64,000 nt of DNA from assembly GCA_027625915.1 (NCBI GenBank), contig JANTQA010000023.1:9858001-9922000 (forward strand), given 5' to 3'. Every line of letters begins with the position of its first letter. The stretch's first letter is position 1. The notes beneath the pieces were generated by a model. It did no database searches. It was not told the DNA's origin and was given only the letters and a program-made list of their open reading frames with translations. Made by a program: the position numbers and the translations under genes. This document shows, piece after piece, positions 12,401 through 24,788 of the stretch. The stretch is from Anaeramoeba flamelloides (lineage: Eukaryota > Metamonada > Anaeramoebidae).

Positions 12401-15400
12401 TAGAAAAAAAAGAAATCAAAAAGCAAAAAGTAAAAAAATAAAAAAATGAAATTTCCAAAATTAAATTTTTTCTTCTAATTACCATTTAAACCCTTTAAAT
12501 ACATATAATCCATACATTACAACTGGTCCCCTTTGTCTGGAAAATTGTTTATATTAGCAATAACAAAGATGAATTAACAAAATATTATTTTGTTACAGTT
12601 TCTATAATAGAAATTGATATTTTTTTTTTTTATATTTTTCCATTTTTCCCAAAAATAAAAAGAACCAACAAGGAAAAAAAGAAAACACAAACACTTCAGA
12701 AATATAAATTGAAACAGGATCAGATCCTCACAACAATCAAAATTTCATAAAATAAAATGTAAAAATTGAAAAGAAAAAACTAAAGGCAAAAAATAGATCA
12801 TATTTTCAAAAATTTTTACAAAGATTATTTTTGAACCATAAAATATATGAGCTATGATATTACAACATACACTACATTAATGAATACAGGAAAAAACATT
12901 TGTATAAATACTTTTTTAAAGTAACAGTACCAATATGAAAGAAGAATTTTGGGACATTTCTAAATTTCTTTTTTTTTTTATCAACTCACTGTAATAAATA
13001 TTATTGAAATTCATAATGTTGCTTATTATTAAAATTCAACAAAATACTTTACAAAATAATCAATTATTAATAATATCTTAAAGAAATTGAATTAATTTAA
13101 AACGAAAAAAATATTTATTTTAAAACGAAAAAAAAAATCAAGAAAAAATGTAATAATTGTTTTGTAAGCCATATATGTTATTTAAAAAATTTTTTTAAAT
13201 TTTTGTGTCTAAACAAAAAAATTAGGTTTTTACTTTTAATTTTAAATTTTACAATTGAAAATTTTAAGAGTTGTAAATCTTAAATAATCTTATTTATTGA
13301 AAAAGAAAAATATTTGAGATTCATGAATAGGAATTCTTTCAAGAGATCCAAAAATGATTAAAAAAAAGCTTTTTAAAATTTTGAATCAAAATTATTTTAT
13401 TTTTTTATATTCTTTTTAAAGCAAAGCAATTACAAATATTTATTTCTTAAATATTGCTATGATCATTTCTTGATTTATAAGGTGAAACTTAAAATTAAAT
13501 CTAAAAAAAAAATTTCAATATTCAAACCAAAATTTATATACTTTTTTTTTCCTTTATGACAAAAATCATTTTTTTACTTGAATATTTTAAAAATCTTTTA
13601 TTATCATTCTTATTATTTTTATTATATGCTTATCAAAAGGAATGCCAAGAGCCATTGAAAATGCAAAAGTTGTACTTCTTGATTTCAGTTTAAATAAACA
13701 AAAAATGGGATTATCAGTGCATGTCCAAGTAGAAGACCCTGATGAATTAGAAAAAATCAGACAAAGAGAATCAGATATTCCAAAAGAAAGAATCGAAATG
13801 ATGCTTAAAGCAGGTGCAAATGTAATTTTAACAACAGGAAGTATTGCAACAGAATGGTATATTTTACTTTTTTATTATTATTTTTTTTTTTGTACCCAAC
13901 AAAGATTATTTAACTTATAAATTTAAAGAAATTATCTTTAGAGAAATATTATGAATTTATTGGTATTATGATACAAAATTAACATTTAAATAACTTTAAT
14001 GGAAAAATTGTGTTTTTTGAATATTTTTCGTAAACTTTATTACAAGAATTTTTAATATACCAAAATTTATCGTAATTATTTAAATTCAAAAAATTTCTTT
14101 ACCATTCAAAGAATTTGAATTTATTAAAGATTTCAAATTGAAATGAAAAAAAAAAAAAAAAAAAGCACTTGGCAAAACTTTTCCAATCTCTAAATGGAGG
14201 TTGAAAGATTTTAATAAAGAGAAAAAAATATTTGAACAACTATAGATCAATGAAATTGTTACTTTATTAAATTTTTTATAATACTTTATGGGAAGGACAC
14301 ATTCATAAAGCGATTTTTATTAAGAATTAAGATCGTTTTTCGAATTTTTAATTTTTTTATATTCTTTTTTATTTTTTGCAAGCTTTCCAAATCTTGTTTT
14401 CTTGAAATCTCATTACAAGTTATGTACCGACACTGCAATTTTCACCTAGCCCAAGTGCGCTATTATACAGATTGTATGAAAAGGTCGGACAAGTTCACTT
14501 CAGTCGGCATTTAAATCGCATTTGTTGGATTCAGTTGGCTTCAGTTCTTCAAGTCAAGTTCGGTTTGCTTAAGATCTAATCATTACACATTTGTATTTTC
14601 GATTTTTTTAAATAGGAGATTCTTATAATGATCTTTTATCTCTTATTCCTCCTCCAATCATTTTAAAAAAAAAAAACAAAAAAAAAGGAGGGAGGAAACA
14701 AATAACTTAAAAAAAGTAAAAACTATAAAAAATAAAAAATCTTAAAATTAATGTATTAGCTATTTTAAACAAGATGAAATCATAAAGTTTTAAAAAATGG
14801 TCAATATTTTGCTTTATTTCTTCTTTTAGACTTTTACTGAACTAGCTTTTTACAATTTTTTGTTTTCACTTTTTTTAAAATGGCTATATACGTACACTTT
14901 AAAACAGAATTTAATCAAATCTTTTTTTTAATATTTTTTTTGTTGATTGACCACATTAACTTTATAAAATATAATTGTTATGCATTTGTAAAAAAAAAAA
15001 ACAAAATTAGTTTAACAACCTCACATTATTATTGTGAATACTTTAATCTATAAGGTTAGTTTTATAAAATCTCTAACTTTTTTTAACTTTAAAAATAATT
15101 TTTAGGAATTAGTATTAAAAAATGTTAATTAATTTTTAATAATTCTTTATTCAAAAAAATGATTTTTCTTGCATTTAACAACAACAAAGATTTTAAATTA
15201 CTTTTGAAAAAAAATTGATTTCCATTTTTTGATTTATTACAGTCAATATAAACGAAAATTTTTCATTTAAAAGCATTTTGTTCCAAAAATTGTTGGAACT
15301 AAAGATTAAAAACTTTTTATTTATTTTGCAAAAAATGGCTTGTAATCAATTTTTTTTTTTTTTTCAATAATTAAAACATTGATTTTATTAACAATTCTTA

Positions 15401-16601
15401 AAATTGTTTAAATACAAATGTTTTTTTTTTTTTTGAAACAAAGATATTTAATATGTGAAAGAAGTTTTCATATAAATATATCTTATAATTAAAAAACATT
15501 CTTATAATTTTACAATATTCTTCTAATCGCAAAATATTTTCATAATTATCAAATATTCCACTAATTCCAATAAAGCACATAATCTTATTTTTAGTTGAGT
15601 GTAAAACTTAATACTTTTCCAAAAGAGTATGATAAAACACACATAAATCCAAGAAATTCAACAAAACAAATTTTATACAAACAATAATGATTAAACTCAA
15701 AGTTTTCACTTTTTTTACAAAATAACTTTAAAGGGCTTTCTCTCATTAAATACTCACAGATTAAAATAATATACAAAAAATACCTAAAATTTAAATCTTT
15801 CTTCAAATCTTTTTTAAAAATCTTGAAATTGAATTGTATAGTTTAAAATATTTCGAAAGAGCAGGAGCAATTGGCGTTAGGCATTGTAACAGAAGTGATC
15901 TTGCCCAATTATCCAAAGCAACCGGAGCACCAATTTTAATATCATTAGCTGATCTTGAAGGAGAAGAATCATTTGATGAATCAATGATTGGTACCGCCGA
16001 CAGCGTTGTGCAAGAATTTGTTTCTGATCAAGAATTACTCGTATTTAGAAAATGCAAAACATCCAAAAGTAGGTCAATTATTCTTCGAGGGCCAAATCGT
16101 TTTATGCTTGACGAAGTCCATCGATCAATGCATGATGCGATTTGTGTTGTCAGTAAGACCTTAGAATCAAATTATGTTGTGCCCGGTGCTGGAGCTGTTG
16201 AAACCTCACTCTCAATTTATTTGGAAAAATTCTCCAAAACTCTTGAATCCAAAGAACAACTTGCCATCGCCCAATTTGCCGAATCTCTTTTAGTTATCCC
16301 AAAAACTTTAGCAGTCAATGGCGCCTGTGATTCAATTGAATTAGTTTCAAATTTACGTGCATCCCATAATACTGCACAAAAGGAAAACAACAAAGAATTA
16401 ATGTTTACAGGATTAAACTTGGATAAACATAAAGTTAGAAATTCCCTGAAAGATGGCGTTCTTGAGCCTTTAATTTCCAAAGTTAAAATGTTTAAATTTG
16501 CTACAGAAGCAGCAGTTACAATTTTACGTATCGACGAAATGGTCAAACTTTACCCCGAACAACAGCAAGAAGGTGAAGAACAACAAGAAAGAATGATGTA
16601 A
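9414..16601 (+). CDS. CCT1: CCT1 / TCP-1 alpha, chaperonin subunit (4 exons)
   Basis: Alpha subunit of the cytosolic TRiC/CCT chaperonin, the ATP-driven double ring that folds actin, tubulin and WD-repeat proteins. Exons 9414-9916, 10085-10263, 13640-13856 and 15842-16601 join in frame at GT-AG junctions to give 552 aa, the usual length. Split codons at the joins restore family text: [23 protein letters not shown] and [14 protein letters not shown]. Visible group II chaperonin motifs are NDGATIL (about 61-67), GDGTTSVV (92-99, ATP binding), [14 protein letters not shown] and [14 protein letters not shown] near the C-terminus. The start ATG sits after a long A/T tract and matches the expected N-terminal length. 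Two of the three introns are very large for a protist. The identity is firm from family knowledge, and the exon joins are read directly from the sequence. Confidence 0.97.
9917..10084 (+). other. CCT1 intron 1 (168 bp)
   Basis: Begins GTAACC and ends ATAG. It splits a Met codon (AT|G) between KIIG and QSDFF. The interior is T-rich, typical of a short protist intron. Confidence 0.93.
10264..13639 (+). other. CCT1 intron 2, giant (3376 bp)
   Basis: Begins GTAATG and ends AAAG. It splits a Gly codon (G|GA) between Gln and Met. The protein aligns without gap across the join, so no exon appears to be missing. Inside lie TIR-1 copy B (12024-12542) and otherwise A/T-rich sequence with no open frame of note. 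Confidence 0.9.
12024..12542 (+). mobile_element. TIR-1 element copy B, inside CCT1 intron 2
   Basis: The right end GGTCCCCTTTGTCTGG (12526-12540) matches the right end of copy A. The left end is weaker (ATCAAAGAAGGTC near 12026). Internal blocks shared with copy A include AATAGAAATCAATATGATTT and TTTCAATAACCTTA. Same orientation as the host gene. No coding capacity. Confidence 0.65.
13857..15841 (+). other. CCT1 intron 3, giant (1985 bp)
   Basis: Begins GTATAT and ends ATAG. It splits a Cys codon (TG|T). It contains a relatively GC-rich dispersed repeat at 14377-14590, an A-rich G-containing tract near 14670, and T-rich filler. Confidence 0.9.
14377..14590 (+). repeat. Dispersed repeat R1, copy 1 (in CCT1 intron 3)
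   Basis: A 210-bp block with markedly more G+C than its surroundings. The reverse complement of 62530-62738 matches it along its length. Shared anchors are TTCCAAATCTTGTTTTC at the left, ACAGATTGTA in the middle, GTTGGATTCAGTT, and AGATCTAATCATTA at the right. It could be a SINE-like or non-autonomous element. I see no clear tRNA A/B box. Confidence 0.7.
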
Positions 16602-18841
16602 TTAATTTTTTAATATAAAAATATAATTTATACATAGATTATTATATTATTATTACTTCTACTCAACTCAATTACCACTATATTATATGAGAAATTTCTT
16701 TTGATTGGTATAAATATTAATTATTATTTGAACTTTGATCTCTTTTATTGACTGTTTTTCCCAAACACACATTTTCGAAAATAATAATATAAAATATTTT
16801 TTTTTTGTTTTTTTTCTTTTTTTATTCATTTATTGAAAAGATCTCCTATTTTGTTCTTTGAATTACTATTAAAAAATGAACCACATTAATAAGTAAAGGA
16901 AAAATTTGTGTTATAAAAGTTATGATTGAAGAGAATTTTTGTTTTATTTTTTGAACTTATTTTATTTCATTTTTGAAAAATAAATTCCTTTATGTCAAAT
17001 TTGTTCTTTAAACATCACAACCTAATATTTATAGTAGCTCATACCGAAACAGGAGTATTATTAGATACTTACTTGAATTTGGAGTTTTTAAGAGAAAAAT
17101 AAAAATATTTCATATTCTTGATTTTTTTTAATATAAAAATGTCTCTTGGGATTGTTTGGTTTATTAACTTCATATTCATCACTGTTGGGGAAATAAACTC
17201 TATTTCAAATTCATTGGCCCATTAGAAAATCAAAGTTTAAATAACAATATTTTTAATAATTGAAGTTATTTATTATAATATAAAAAATTCTATTTTAATA
17301 TTCAGTTCTATACTCAGTAGATATTAATATTTTTCCTCTAAAAATAAAATAAAAAAAAGTAAAAAAAAAACAATTAAAAAAAATTAGGACATTTATTTTG
17401 AAATAAGCATTATATGAAAAAAAGTAATTTTAAAAAATTAATAAAACCCATTTATCGATTCTCCTTCCATTTGAATAACTAAATCTAATCTATTTATCAT
17501 ATTTGAAACCATTTTTTTCATTAACTCATCTGTTACTTCTTTCCAAATTTTTATTTTCATTTTCCATTTTAACAAAATACTGTGGAAAAAATAAAAAACA
17601 GAAAAAATGGTTTATTTACAAAATTTTCATTGTGAGGGGAAAAACTTCAAAACAATAAAAATACAATTCAAAATTCAAATGTAAAATGGGTCATTTATTC
17701 TGAAATTTAGTTTATAAACAAGAAAATAATTTATAATTAAAAAGTCAAAATAAGAAAAGATAGGATAAAAAGTTTAAAATGGTAAAGTTTTTAAAATAAA
17801 AGAAAAATCCTGTAGAGCCATGTAATGTGTTTAAAAATAAATATTTTTTTTTGAGTTTTTCAATTATTTTTTATTTTAAAATATAAAAAATATTATAAAT
17901 TCTCATCATCACATGTCATATAACCATGATTTTGAAATACAATATAAATGTAAGGCAAACTTACTCATTGGATCTCTTCTAGTGGAATTTAATTGCTCTA
18001 GATTGATTTTTTACCTTAGAATGTAAATCAAAAAGTTCGATAAGTAAACCACTTTATATCTTATTTTCTCTTCATTTTTCAAAATGATTTCTTCTCCTCT
18101 AGTAATAATATTGAAATAATGATTTCTAAAGAATAAAAAAAGTACATTTATAACCCATAAAAAAAAATAATTAAAAAAATGTTTAGAATTATTGACTAAA
18201 GCTCAACCGTGTTGTACATAATTAGTTTCTTTAATTTTTTTTTCTAAAAATTAATATACTATTTATTAAATAGTCATTTCTAAAAAACAAGATGAAATGA
18301 AAAAAAACATGAAAAATTAATATAAGCTCGATTTTACACAAAGGATTTTTCCAACTATGAAAATTTTACTTTTTTTAAGAACAAGCGGAAGGACGATTGC
18401 TTATAAATCATAAAATTCGAATAAAAGTTGATATTTATCAAAGAAATACCCGAAAACCCTTAAATTTCAAAAAAAAAAATTGTTAAAAAAAATTTTGAGT
18501 GCCTTTTATTGGAATTTGTTGAGTTAAAATTTCTCAAATTCTTTAGAAAATTAAAATTGTTGACAATATTATTTTTTAATTGTAAATGTATGGTTTTTAA
18601 AAGAAAATACAAATATAAAATTCTTAAAACTGATTTGAAGTTTCAAAGACTTTTTTTTTTCAAATTTACTTTTGTAAAAAAAAAAAAAAAAGGTAAAAAA
18701 CAAAAAAAAAAATTACAAAAATAGAAAAAATGATCTAGATCTAAAATATGAAAATTTATTTTGAGAATAATAATGAATTAAACAGATCTAAATTATTCTA
18801 AATTTTTCAATAAAATTGGGTTCCTTTGATTGAAAAGGAGT

Positions 18842-18885
<44 letters not shown>

Positions 18886-19051
18886 CCAATAGTATACTAA
18901 TATAAGACATTATACTTGAATTGATAAATTCTTTTAAGAAAAAAAATAGTTACTCAAACTGAATAATAAGAAATTCCAAGAAAAAGTATATTATTAATTA
19001 ATTGTTGATTTCTAAGTTCCAATAAGTTTTTACAATAAGAGTAACACAATA
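16602..19051. other. Intergenic DNA downstream of CCT1
   Basis: No coding signal. The end-like motif GGGTTCCTTTGATTGAAAAGG near 18817 resembles the right terminus of the TIR-1 family and may mark another decayed copy. A (TA)n tract follows at 18844-18881. The open frame at 18509-18724 is Lys/Phe low complexity. Confidence 0.5.
18844..18881. repeat. (TA)n microsatellite
   Basis: About 19 uninterrupted TA units, next to the TIR-1-like terminus at about 18817-18838. Confidence 0.93.
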
Positions 19052-19246
19052 CAGTCAGTTTCACTTTTAAGACACAAAATTTGAACGAAATTTAAGGTAA
19101 ATAAAAATCCCTAATTAAGACACATTTTTTGGAATTTTTAATTCCGAATTTAATTTACTAGAATTTGAATTTTGTGCCTTAATTTGAGATTTTTTTTGTG
19201 CCTTATTTTTCGTTCAAAGTTTGTGTCTTAAAAGTGGAACTGACTG
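19052..19246. mobile_element. 195-bp MITE with TA target duplication (family TIR-2)
   Basis: The ends are near-perfect inverted repeats of about 40 bp. The left starts CAGTCAGTTTCACTTTTAAG, and the right, read inward on the other strand, starts CAGTCAGTTCCACTTTTAAG. Both continue through GACACAAA and a GAACGAAA block. TA dinucleotides flank both sides (19050-19051 and 19247-19248). TA target sites and CAGT termini are typical of MITEs mobilised by Tc1/mariner-type transposases, so that assignment is likely. It has no coding capacity. A decayed relative lies at 8384-8503. Confidence 0.87.
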
Positions 19247-19292
19247 TAACAAAATTAGATCATTTAAAGTAGAATGAAAAAAAATATTTATA

Positions 19293-19631
19293 TTTATTTA
19301 TTGTGAGAAAGGAGTAATCAAAGAAAATTTACTAAATAAAAAAAGGAAAGAAGAAAAATAATTAAAACATTAAAGTAAAAAAATATTATATCATTTACAT
19401 GACCAAATTAAAAATTATCCATGTTCTGAAACAGGAGGAGTAAAAACCCGATAGAAAGATTATTATTAATAATATTCCACAAAATGTGATTAATAAATTG
19501 GTATTCCACGACTCCGAAAAGCGGGACACTATATAATCGAATTTGTATATTTTTTTACTATTTTAGGAATTTTTTATTTTCAATTTTTTTATTTTCATTT
19601 TTTCTTCATTACCTTAAGTTTTCTAACCATA
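19293..19631 (+). repeat. Dispersed repeat R2, copy 1
   Basis: About 340 bp beginning TTTATTTATTGTGAGAAAGG and ending ACCTTAAGTTTTCTAACCAT. The first 158 bp are almost identical to 35711-35870. The rest matches copy 2 at 22905-23246, including the block GGTATTCCACGACTC with the following GCGGGACACTAT. No open frame and no obvious terminal repeat. Class not determined. Confidence 0.85.
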
Positions 19632-21079
19632 AGAGCTTTGATAAAAAATTCTCGACAAGAACAATAAATTTCGTAATTTTGATTAACCATATTAAGGAGC
19701 TTTTGAGTATTTTTTCTGAGGATAACATTTTTATATAAGTTTTTTTCTTAAATTTTTGCTAAAAAATATTTTTATAATATAATAAGAATCATTATTAAAA
19801 AATAAGATTCATTTTTGTAATTTTTCTGTAATTAAATCGGATTTAAGGGTTTTATTAATCAAAACAATCCATTTTAAAGTAAAATTTAAAAATTAAAAAA
19901 ATAGAATATTCTTTTTGATCGTCTTCATAGAAATATTCATGTGTTGGTATTTAAGGTATTTCCAAAAAAATTGGGAAATATTTTTTTACCTTTCATAAGA
20001 AATTATATTTGTTATTTAAACTTTTTGTGAATTTATAATACCAAATGAATTTAGTTATTAATACTGATTGGATCAACAAATATGATATTTATTTCAAGAT
20101 ATTTTCATTGGGACATTTCACAAAAAATAATAATAATAATAATAATAAATATATTGATTTCCGTGAAAAGAATGTAAGGCTAATAACAATACGAAACTGA
20201 AATTATCATTAAGTAACAAATAATTTTTTAAACATTAAAACACATTTATATGTTTTCAATTCTATTAGAAATTTTTTTAGATTAAAATAGTTATGAAAAT
20301 GATTTTTGTAATCAAAAAGAAAATAATAAATAGCAATTTTCACCTCCAAACAATATCAGATAAAATCAAGATCAGAAATTTTGTAATATATTGTATTTAT
20401 ACAATAACATACTAATAAATAAATTGAATTGTTATAAAGAATCAATAAATTGTTTATCATGATTTTGGATATTTAAATAGTTTTTTTACAAATTGGATTA
20501 AAGAAAGAAAAATCAAAATAAAATTGTCTCTCATTTTTTTGGAAATAGGTTATAGATGTAAGATTATTTTGAGAAATTATAATTAAAATAGTTTAATGGT
20601 TTTTTTCCCAATTATATTATTTTACAAAATCTTGGAATCAAAATCTTAATAATGAGAATATTTAAAACTCTCATAAAGTACTTTTCCTTCAGATTTTTAA
20701 TCTGTGATTTCACAATCAGTCTTGACTAATATATTTTTTGTTACCTTAAATTGGATGACAAGACTTTTTGAAATGAAATTTTTTTTGGTTTAATGTATTC
20801 GAAAACCAAAATCATTTTGAAAAGAGACAAGAACTCTAATTGAAGTTTTGAATTTCTTCTTGACTGATTGTTACACGTGTATTAATTAAAAAAAAAATTA
20901 GTAAATTTTTAATTAATCTTAGTAAAAGAAATAAGTGAAACAAAGAAACCTAAAAAACGAATCGTCAGTTGGTTATATTCCTCAACGATGTTTTTCTTTC
21001 ATTTTTTTTCCTTTAAATTCATTTATATTCCTTTTCGAAATATTTATAAATAGATTTATCAAACTTGTTCTACTAAAAA
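19632..21079. other. Intergenic region upstream of the Rab gene
   Basis: A/T-rich, with a short (AAT)n tract near 20125-20148. I see no coding region, RNA gene or recognisable promoter element. Confidence 0.5.
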
Positions 21080-22308
21080 ATGTCTAAAACACAAAATTAT
21101 GATTATTTAATTAAACTTTTAATGATTGGTGATTCTGGTAATTCTCAAATTCCTTTCTTTGTTATTCGAAACTCGTTTCACCAAATTTATCTTTCTGATT
21201 TCTTATTAATCCCTCACCAAACTTTTTTATTGGTGTAATTCCTAATTCACTTTTGTTTTTTATAAATAATAGGTGTTGGAAAAAGTAGTCTTTTATTACG
21301 TTTTGCGGTATGTTTCTCTTTAATAAACATGTTCCTTTTTTTCTTTTTCTTTTTCTTTTTTTTAAAATTGTGTCTAAACTTTTTTTTTTTTTTTTTTTTA
21401 TGTGTGTTTGAATTGAAAAGGAAGACAGCTTTACACCAAGTTTCATCACAACAATCGGGTATTTATTTATTTTTTTTTATTAATTTTTTACAGAGTGCAG
21501 CTAATTTTTCAGACTTTAACCAATCCTTTTTTTGTTTTTAAATTTTTAATAGAATTGACTTTAAAATTAGAAACGTCGAGATGGACGGAAAAAAAATTAA
21601 AATCCAAGTTTGGGTAAGTATTATTTTTGGACGATCTTTAAAAGATCCTTTCTCTTTTTTGAATATATTTAATTTTCTTTTTTTTTTTCCCTTTTCTTTG
21701 TCTTTTTTGACTTTCTATCTTTTCTTTTTCCCTTTTCTAATCTTAATTAGGATACTGCAGGACAAGAAAGATTTCGAACAATTACAACAGGTTAGTATTG
21801 ATTTTTTTTTTTTTTTCCATTTTGCTGATTTCCGAATTGTTGAGGAGATTTTTTCAAAAAGGTTTTGATGAAATTTTTTTTTTTTTTTTCTTTTTTCATT
21901 CAAATTTCTACTTAATAATTTAAAGCATACTATCGAGGAGCTATGGGGATTCTACTTGTTTACGATGTAACAAACGAAAAATCCTTTTTAAATGTCCGAA
22001 ATTGGATCAAAAACATTGAAACTCATGCAAGTGAAAATGTATGTAAAATGTTAATTGCCAATAAAGCAGATCTCACTACTGAAAGGGTTGTTGACGACAA
22101 GAGAGGAGAAGAGCTTGCAAATGAATATGGAATCCCTTTCTATGCAACATCTGCAAAGACTAACATGAATGTTGATGAATCTTTCTTAGAACTTACAAAA
22201 GTTGTGAAACAAAATCTCTTTGACAATTCTCAAGTTGAAACCCCAACAATTGAAAATTCCGTCAATTTAAGCGAAAAACCAAAAAGGTCAGGCGGTGGTT
22301 GTTGTTAA
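21080..22308 (+). CDS. rab8: Rab8-type small GTPase (6 exons)
   Basis: Membrane-anchored GTP switch for late secretory or Golgi-to-plasma-membrane traffic. Exons are 21080-21137, 21273-21307, 21421-21458, 21553-21613, 21751-21790 and 21926-22308. They join in frame at GT-AG junctions to give 204 aa. Visible motifs: P-loop GDSGVGKS (17-24), switch I ending ITTIGIDF (40-47), WDTAGQE (64-70) with the catalytic Gln, NKAD (123-126), TSAK, and a C-terminal GGGCC for double geranylgeranylation. The switch II and following text ([19 protein letters not shown]) is of the Rab1/Rab8/Rab10 group. The stretch [16 protein letters not shown] and [14 protein letters not shown] favour Rab8 (Dictyostelium Sas-like). 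Assignment to Rab8 rather than Rab1 or Rab10 is likely but needs a tree. All five introns are short (94-137 bp). Confidence 0.94.
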
Positions 22309-22904
22309 ATGAATTAACAATGACTTGGTTAATGCCCTATTAAAAACAAAAAACAAAAAACAAAAAAAAAAAATGATCTCAATTTGAGGATTTTATAAAA
22401 TCTTTCACTTTTAATGTCTAAAATTTTAAATACCGAACAGTTTTCGTTAAATAAGGTTATAATATTTTTCTAAAACTTTACTCTTTTTATACTTAGTGTT
22501 TGAGAAATATGGAAACTAAAAAAAAAAAAAACCATTAAAAAATAAATTCATTTTTTTGATTTTTTTATTTTTTAGCTATTTTTTATTTTCATCTTTTATT
22601 TCTCAAATTTTTAAATGACTCACCATTTAGATTTTTTACAGAAAGAATTTTTTGTAAAAATTTGAAATATAAGGCAATTTTGATACAATTTGAAATAAAA
22701 TTGAGGATTTTCATCATAGGAAACTTACCAAATCAAATGCTACGTATTTCCTGTTTCAAAAATTAATTAATCTTTTTAAGGGGTAGTTACATTTTACCAA
22801 TTCTGAGTATCTCTGTTTTTTGGAATATAATCATTAATTTCAGATCAGTTTTTTTTTACTTTCCTTTAAAGTTTAAAAATACTAAATATTTTAAATATTT
22901 TTCT
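22309..22904. other. Region downstream of the Rab gene
   Basis: A C-interrupted A-tract lies at about 22341-22371. I see no gene. Confidence 0.5.
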
Positions 22905-23246
22905 TCTTCTCTTTTTGTTATTTGATAAATTTTCTTTAATTACTCCTTTCTCTTAATAAATAAATATATAAATATAAAGTATAAAAAATAATATTATTAT
23001 TTTCATGACCAAATAGAAACTATCCGCGCCCTGGATACATAGAAGGAATAAAAACCCAATAGAAAAATTACCGATTATATATAAGGATTCCACAACCGGT
23101 GATTAATAATTGGTGTTCCACGACTCTCAGAAAAGTGGGGCACTATGTACCCGAATTTATATAATTTTTTAGTATTTGAACTATTTTTTATTATAACTTT
23201 ATTTTTATTATTATTTCTTTATTACCTTAAGTTTTCTAACCATAAA
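22905..23246 (+). repeat. Dispersed repeat R2, copy 2, with a flipped segment
   Basis: It matches copy 1 from CATGACCAAAT through GGTGTTCCACGACTC to ACCTTAAGTTTTCTAACCAT. Its left part instead shows the reverse complement of the copy 1 start: ATTACTCCTTTCTC here against GAGAAAGGAGTAAT there. A segment of about 35 bp is therefore inverted between copies. Confidence 0.78.
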
Positions 23247-24580
23247 AAATACTTTTTATTGATTATTTCTTTTAGAGAAAATTGGATACCGACTATCTTA
23301 AAATAAAATCCATAAATCATTTTAAATATTTCTATAAATAAATGATTGATTGTTCAAAAAAAAGGGGGTGAGCGATATATATCATAGTGCAGTATATTTA
23401 AAATCAAGTAAAAAATTAAATAAGAAAATAAATAAAAATTATTTATTTTTAACTTTTTGTTGATATTGGTCAGAAATACTACTCTTTTATTTGGTTTAAT
23501 TTTTAATTTTGAATGGAAAAATGTTTAATCTAAAATAATTTGAAGAAGCCAATTACCTGATATTTCTAAAGAATTTTCCAAAATTGACTTTTAATGCCAA
23601 TTTTCATTTACTTAATCTAAATTTATTTTTGGTTTAAGAAATGTGAGATATTGTGTTGAATTTTTGCTCAGAAATAAAGATTTCTTTTTATATATTTTTT
23701 TTTTTTTTTTATTATTTATTTAAAATCAATTTTTTAAAATCAAAATGATTCTGAATGTAAGCCAAATTTCCAAATTAGTGACAAACTTTATCATTATTAT
23801 ATATTTTCTTTTTTCATTATTCTTTCAAGAAATAAAATGATTACACCATATTTTTATTTATTAATCTATATTGGAAATTATCTCTGAAAACTTTAGTAAA
23901 ATATCCTATTATTCAAAAAAAAAAACAATTAAACAATTTTTTTTCCGATCAAAAAAAAATGCCCCTATTTTTGAAATAAGCTTATACTTTAAATATTTTA
24001 CAGATCTTATATTATTATTGGAGTTGAACAATTTTGTTGTTTTTAAAATTTGATTATATTACACCTTAACTTTGTTAAAATTTTTGGAACAATATATACT
24101 GTTTTTGGATTAATTTAATAAAATTATTTGAAAATAGGTTTTTTTGCCTTTGTTTAACTTCTAAAGATTTTTGAAATGCTTTTATTTCTTTAAAATTTTA
24201 TATAATAATCATATATAAATTCTCCTATATTTATCACCACTTAACAAATAATAACCAACATTGAATTTATAAGAAATCTCACCCAACATAATGAGTGTTA
24301 TTAATAATTCTAGAATCATATTTTACTTCTTAACAAGTGGAAAAAAAAATATCTATTTTGGAAGTTTTTTTGTTAAAAATCAATTTTTCGGAGGAAAAAT
24401 CTATGTAAACCTCAACAGACTTCTAATACACCCCCCCTCCCCAATAATAAATATTTTTAAACTTGTTTCTTTATATTTAATTCAAGATTAAGACTTGCAG
24501 AAGAATTTTTTAAATTTCAGTTATATTTTTTTTTTTAATATTTTTTCTACTTGTACAAAATTAATACTTTAATAAATACA
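23247..24580. other. Intergenic A+T-rich DNA, no gene seen
   Basis: Frames at 23871-24053 and 24291-24491 have no recognisable domain and lie in T-rich DNA. A poly-C patch occurs at 24431-24442. Confidence 0.5.
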
Positions 24581-24700
24581 GGTGAAACTCTCCTAAAATA
24601 TCAGTCCTTAATTGAAGCTAGATAGCACACCCTTTTCAAGAGACGAAATAACCAATTTCTTCAAAAGAACAATATTTATCAAAAAAACTCAAATATAGGT
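24581..24700. repeat. Single arm related to the 28.3-28.7 kb foldback
   Basis: The stretch with GAAACTCTCCTAAAATATCAG, GAAGCTAGATAGCACACCC and AAGAGACGAAATAACC matches the right arm of the inverted repeat at 28335-28665 (GAGACGAAAAAGTC, TTTAAGCTAGATACTGCGCC) with moderate divergence. No mirror arm was seen nearby. It is probably an older, half-deleted copy. Confidence 0.75.
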
Positions 24701-24788
24701 ATATCATATTTACAATTGTTTGTTAAATATTGTTTTTGTTTTTTTTTTAATAATTTAAAAAAAAGAAGGATAACAAGATAAACATTTT

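Noticed and set aside
24291-24491. 66-codon plus-strand frame beginning with ATG
   Set aside because: No recognisable domain, no orthologue known to me, and it is embedded in A/T-rich intergenic DNA with a poly-C patch coding Pro.
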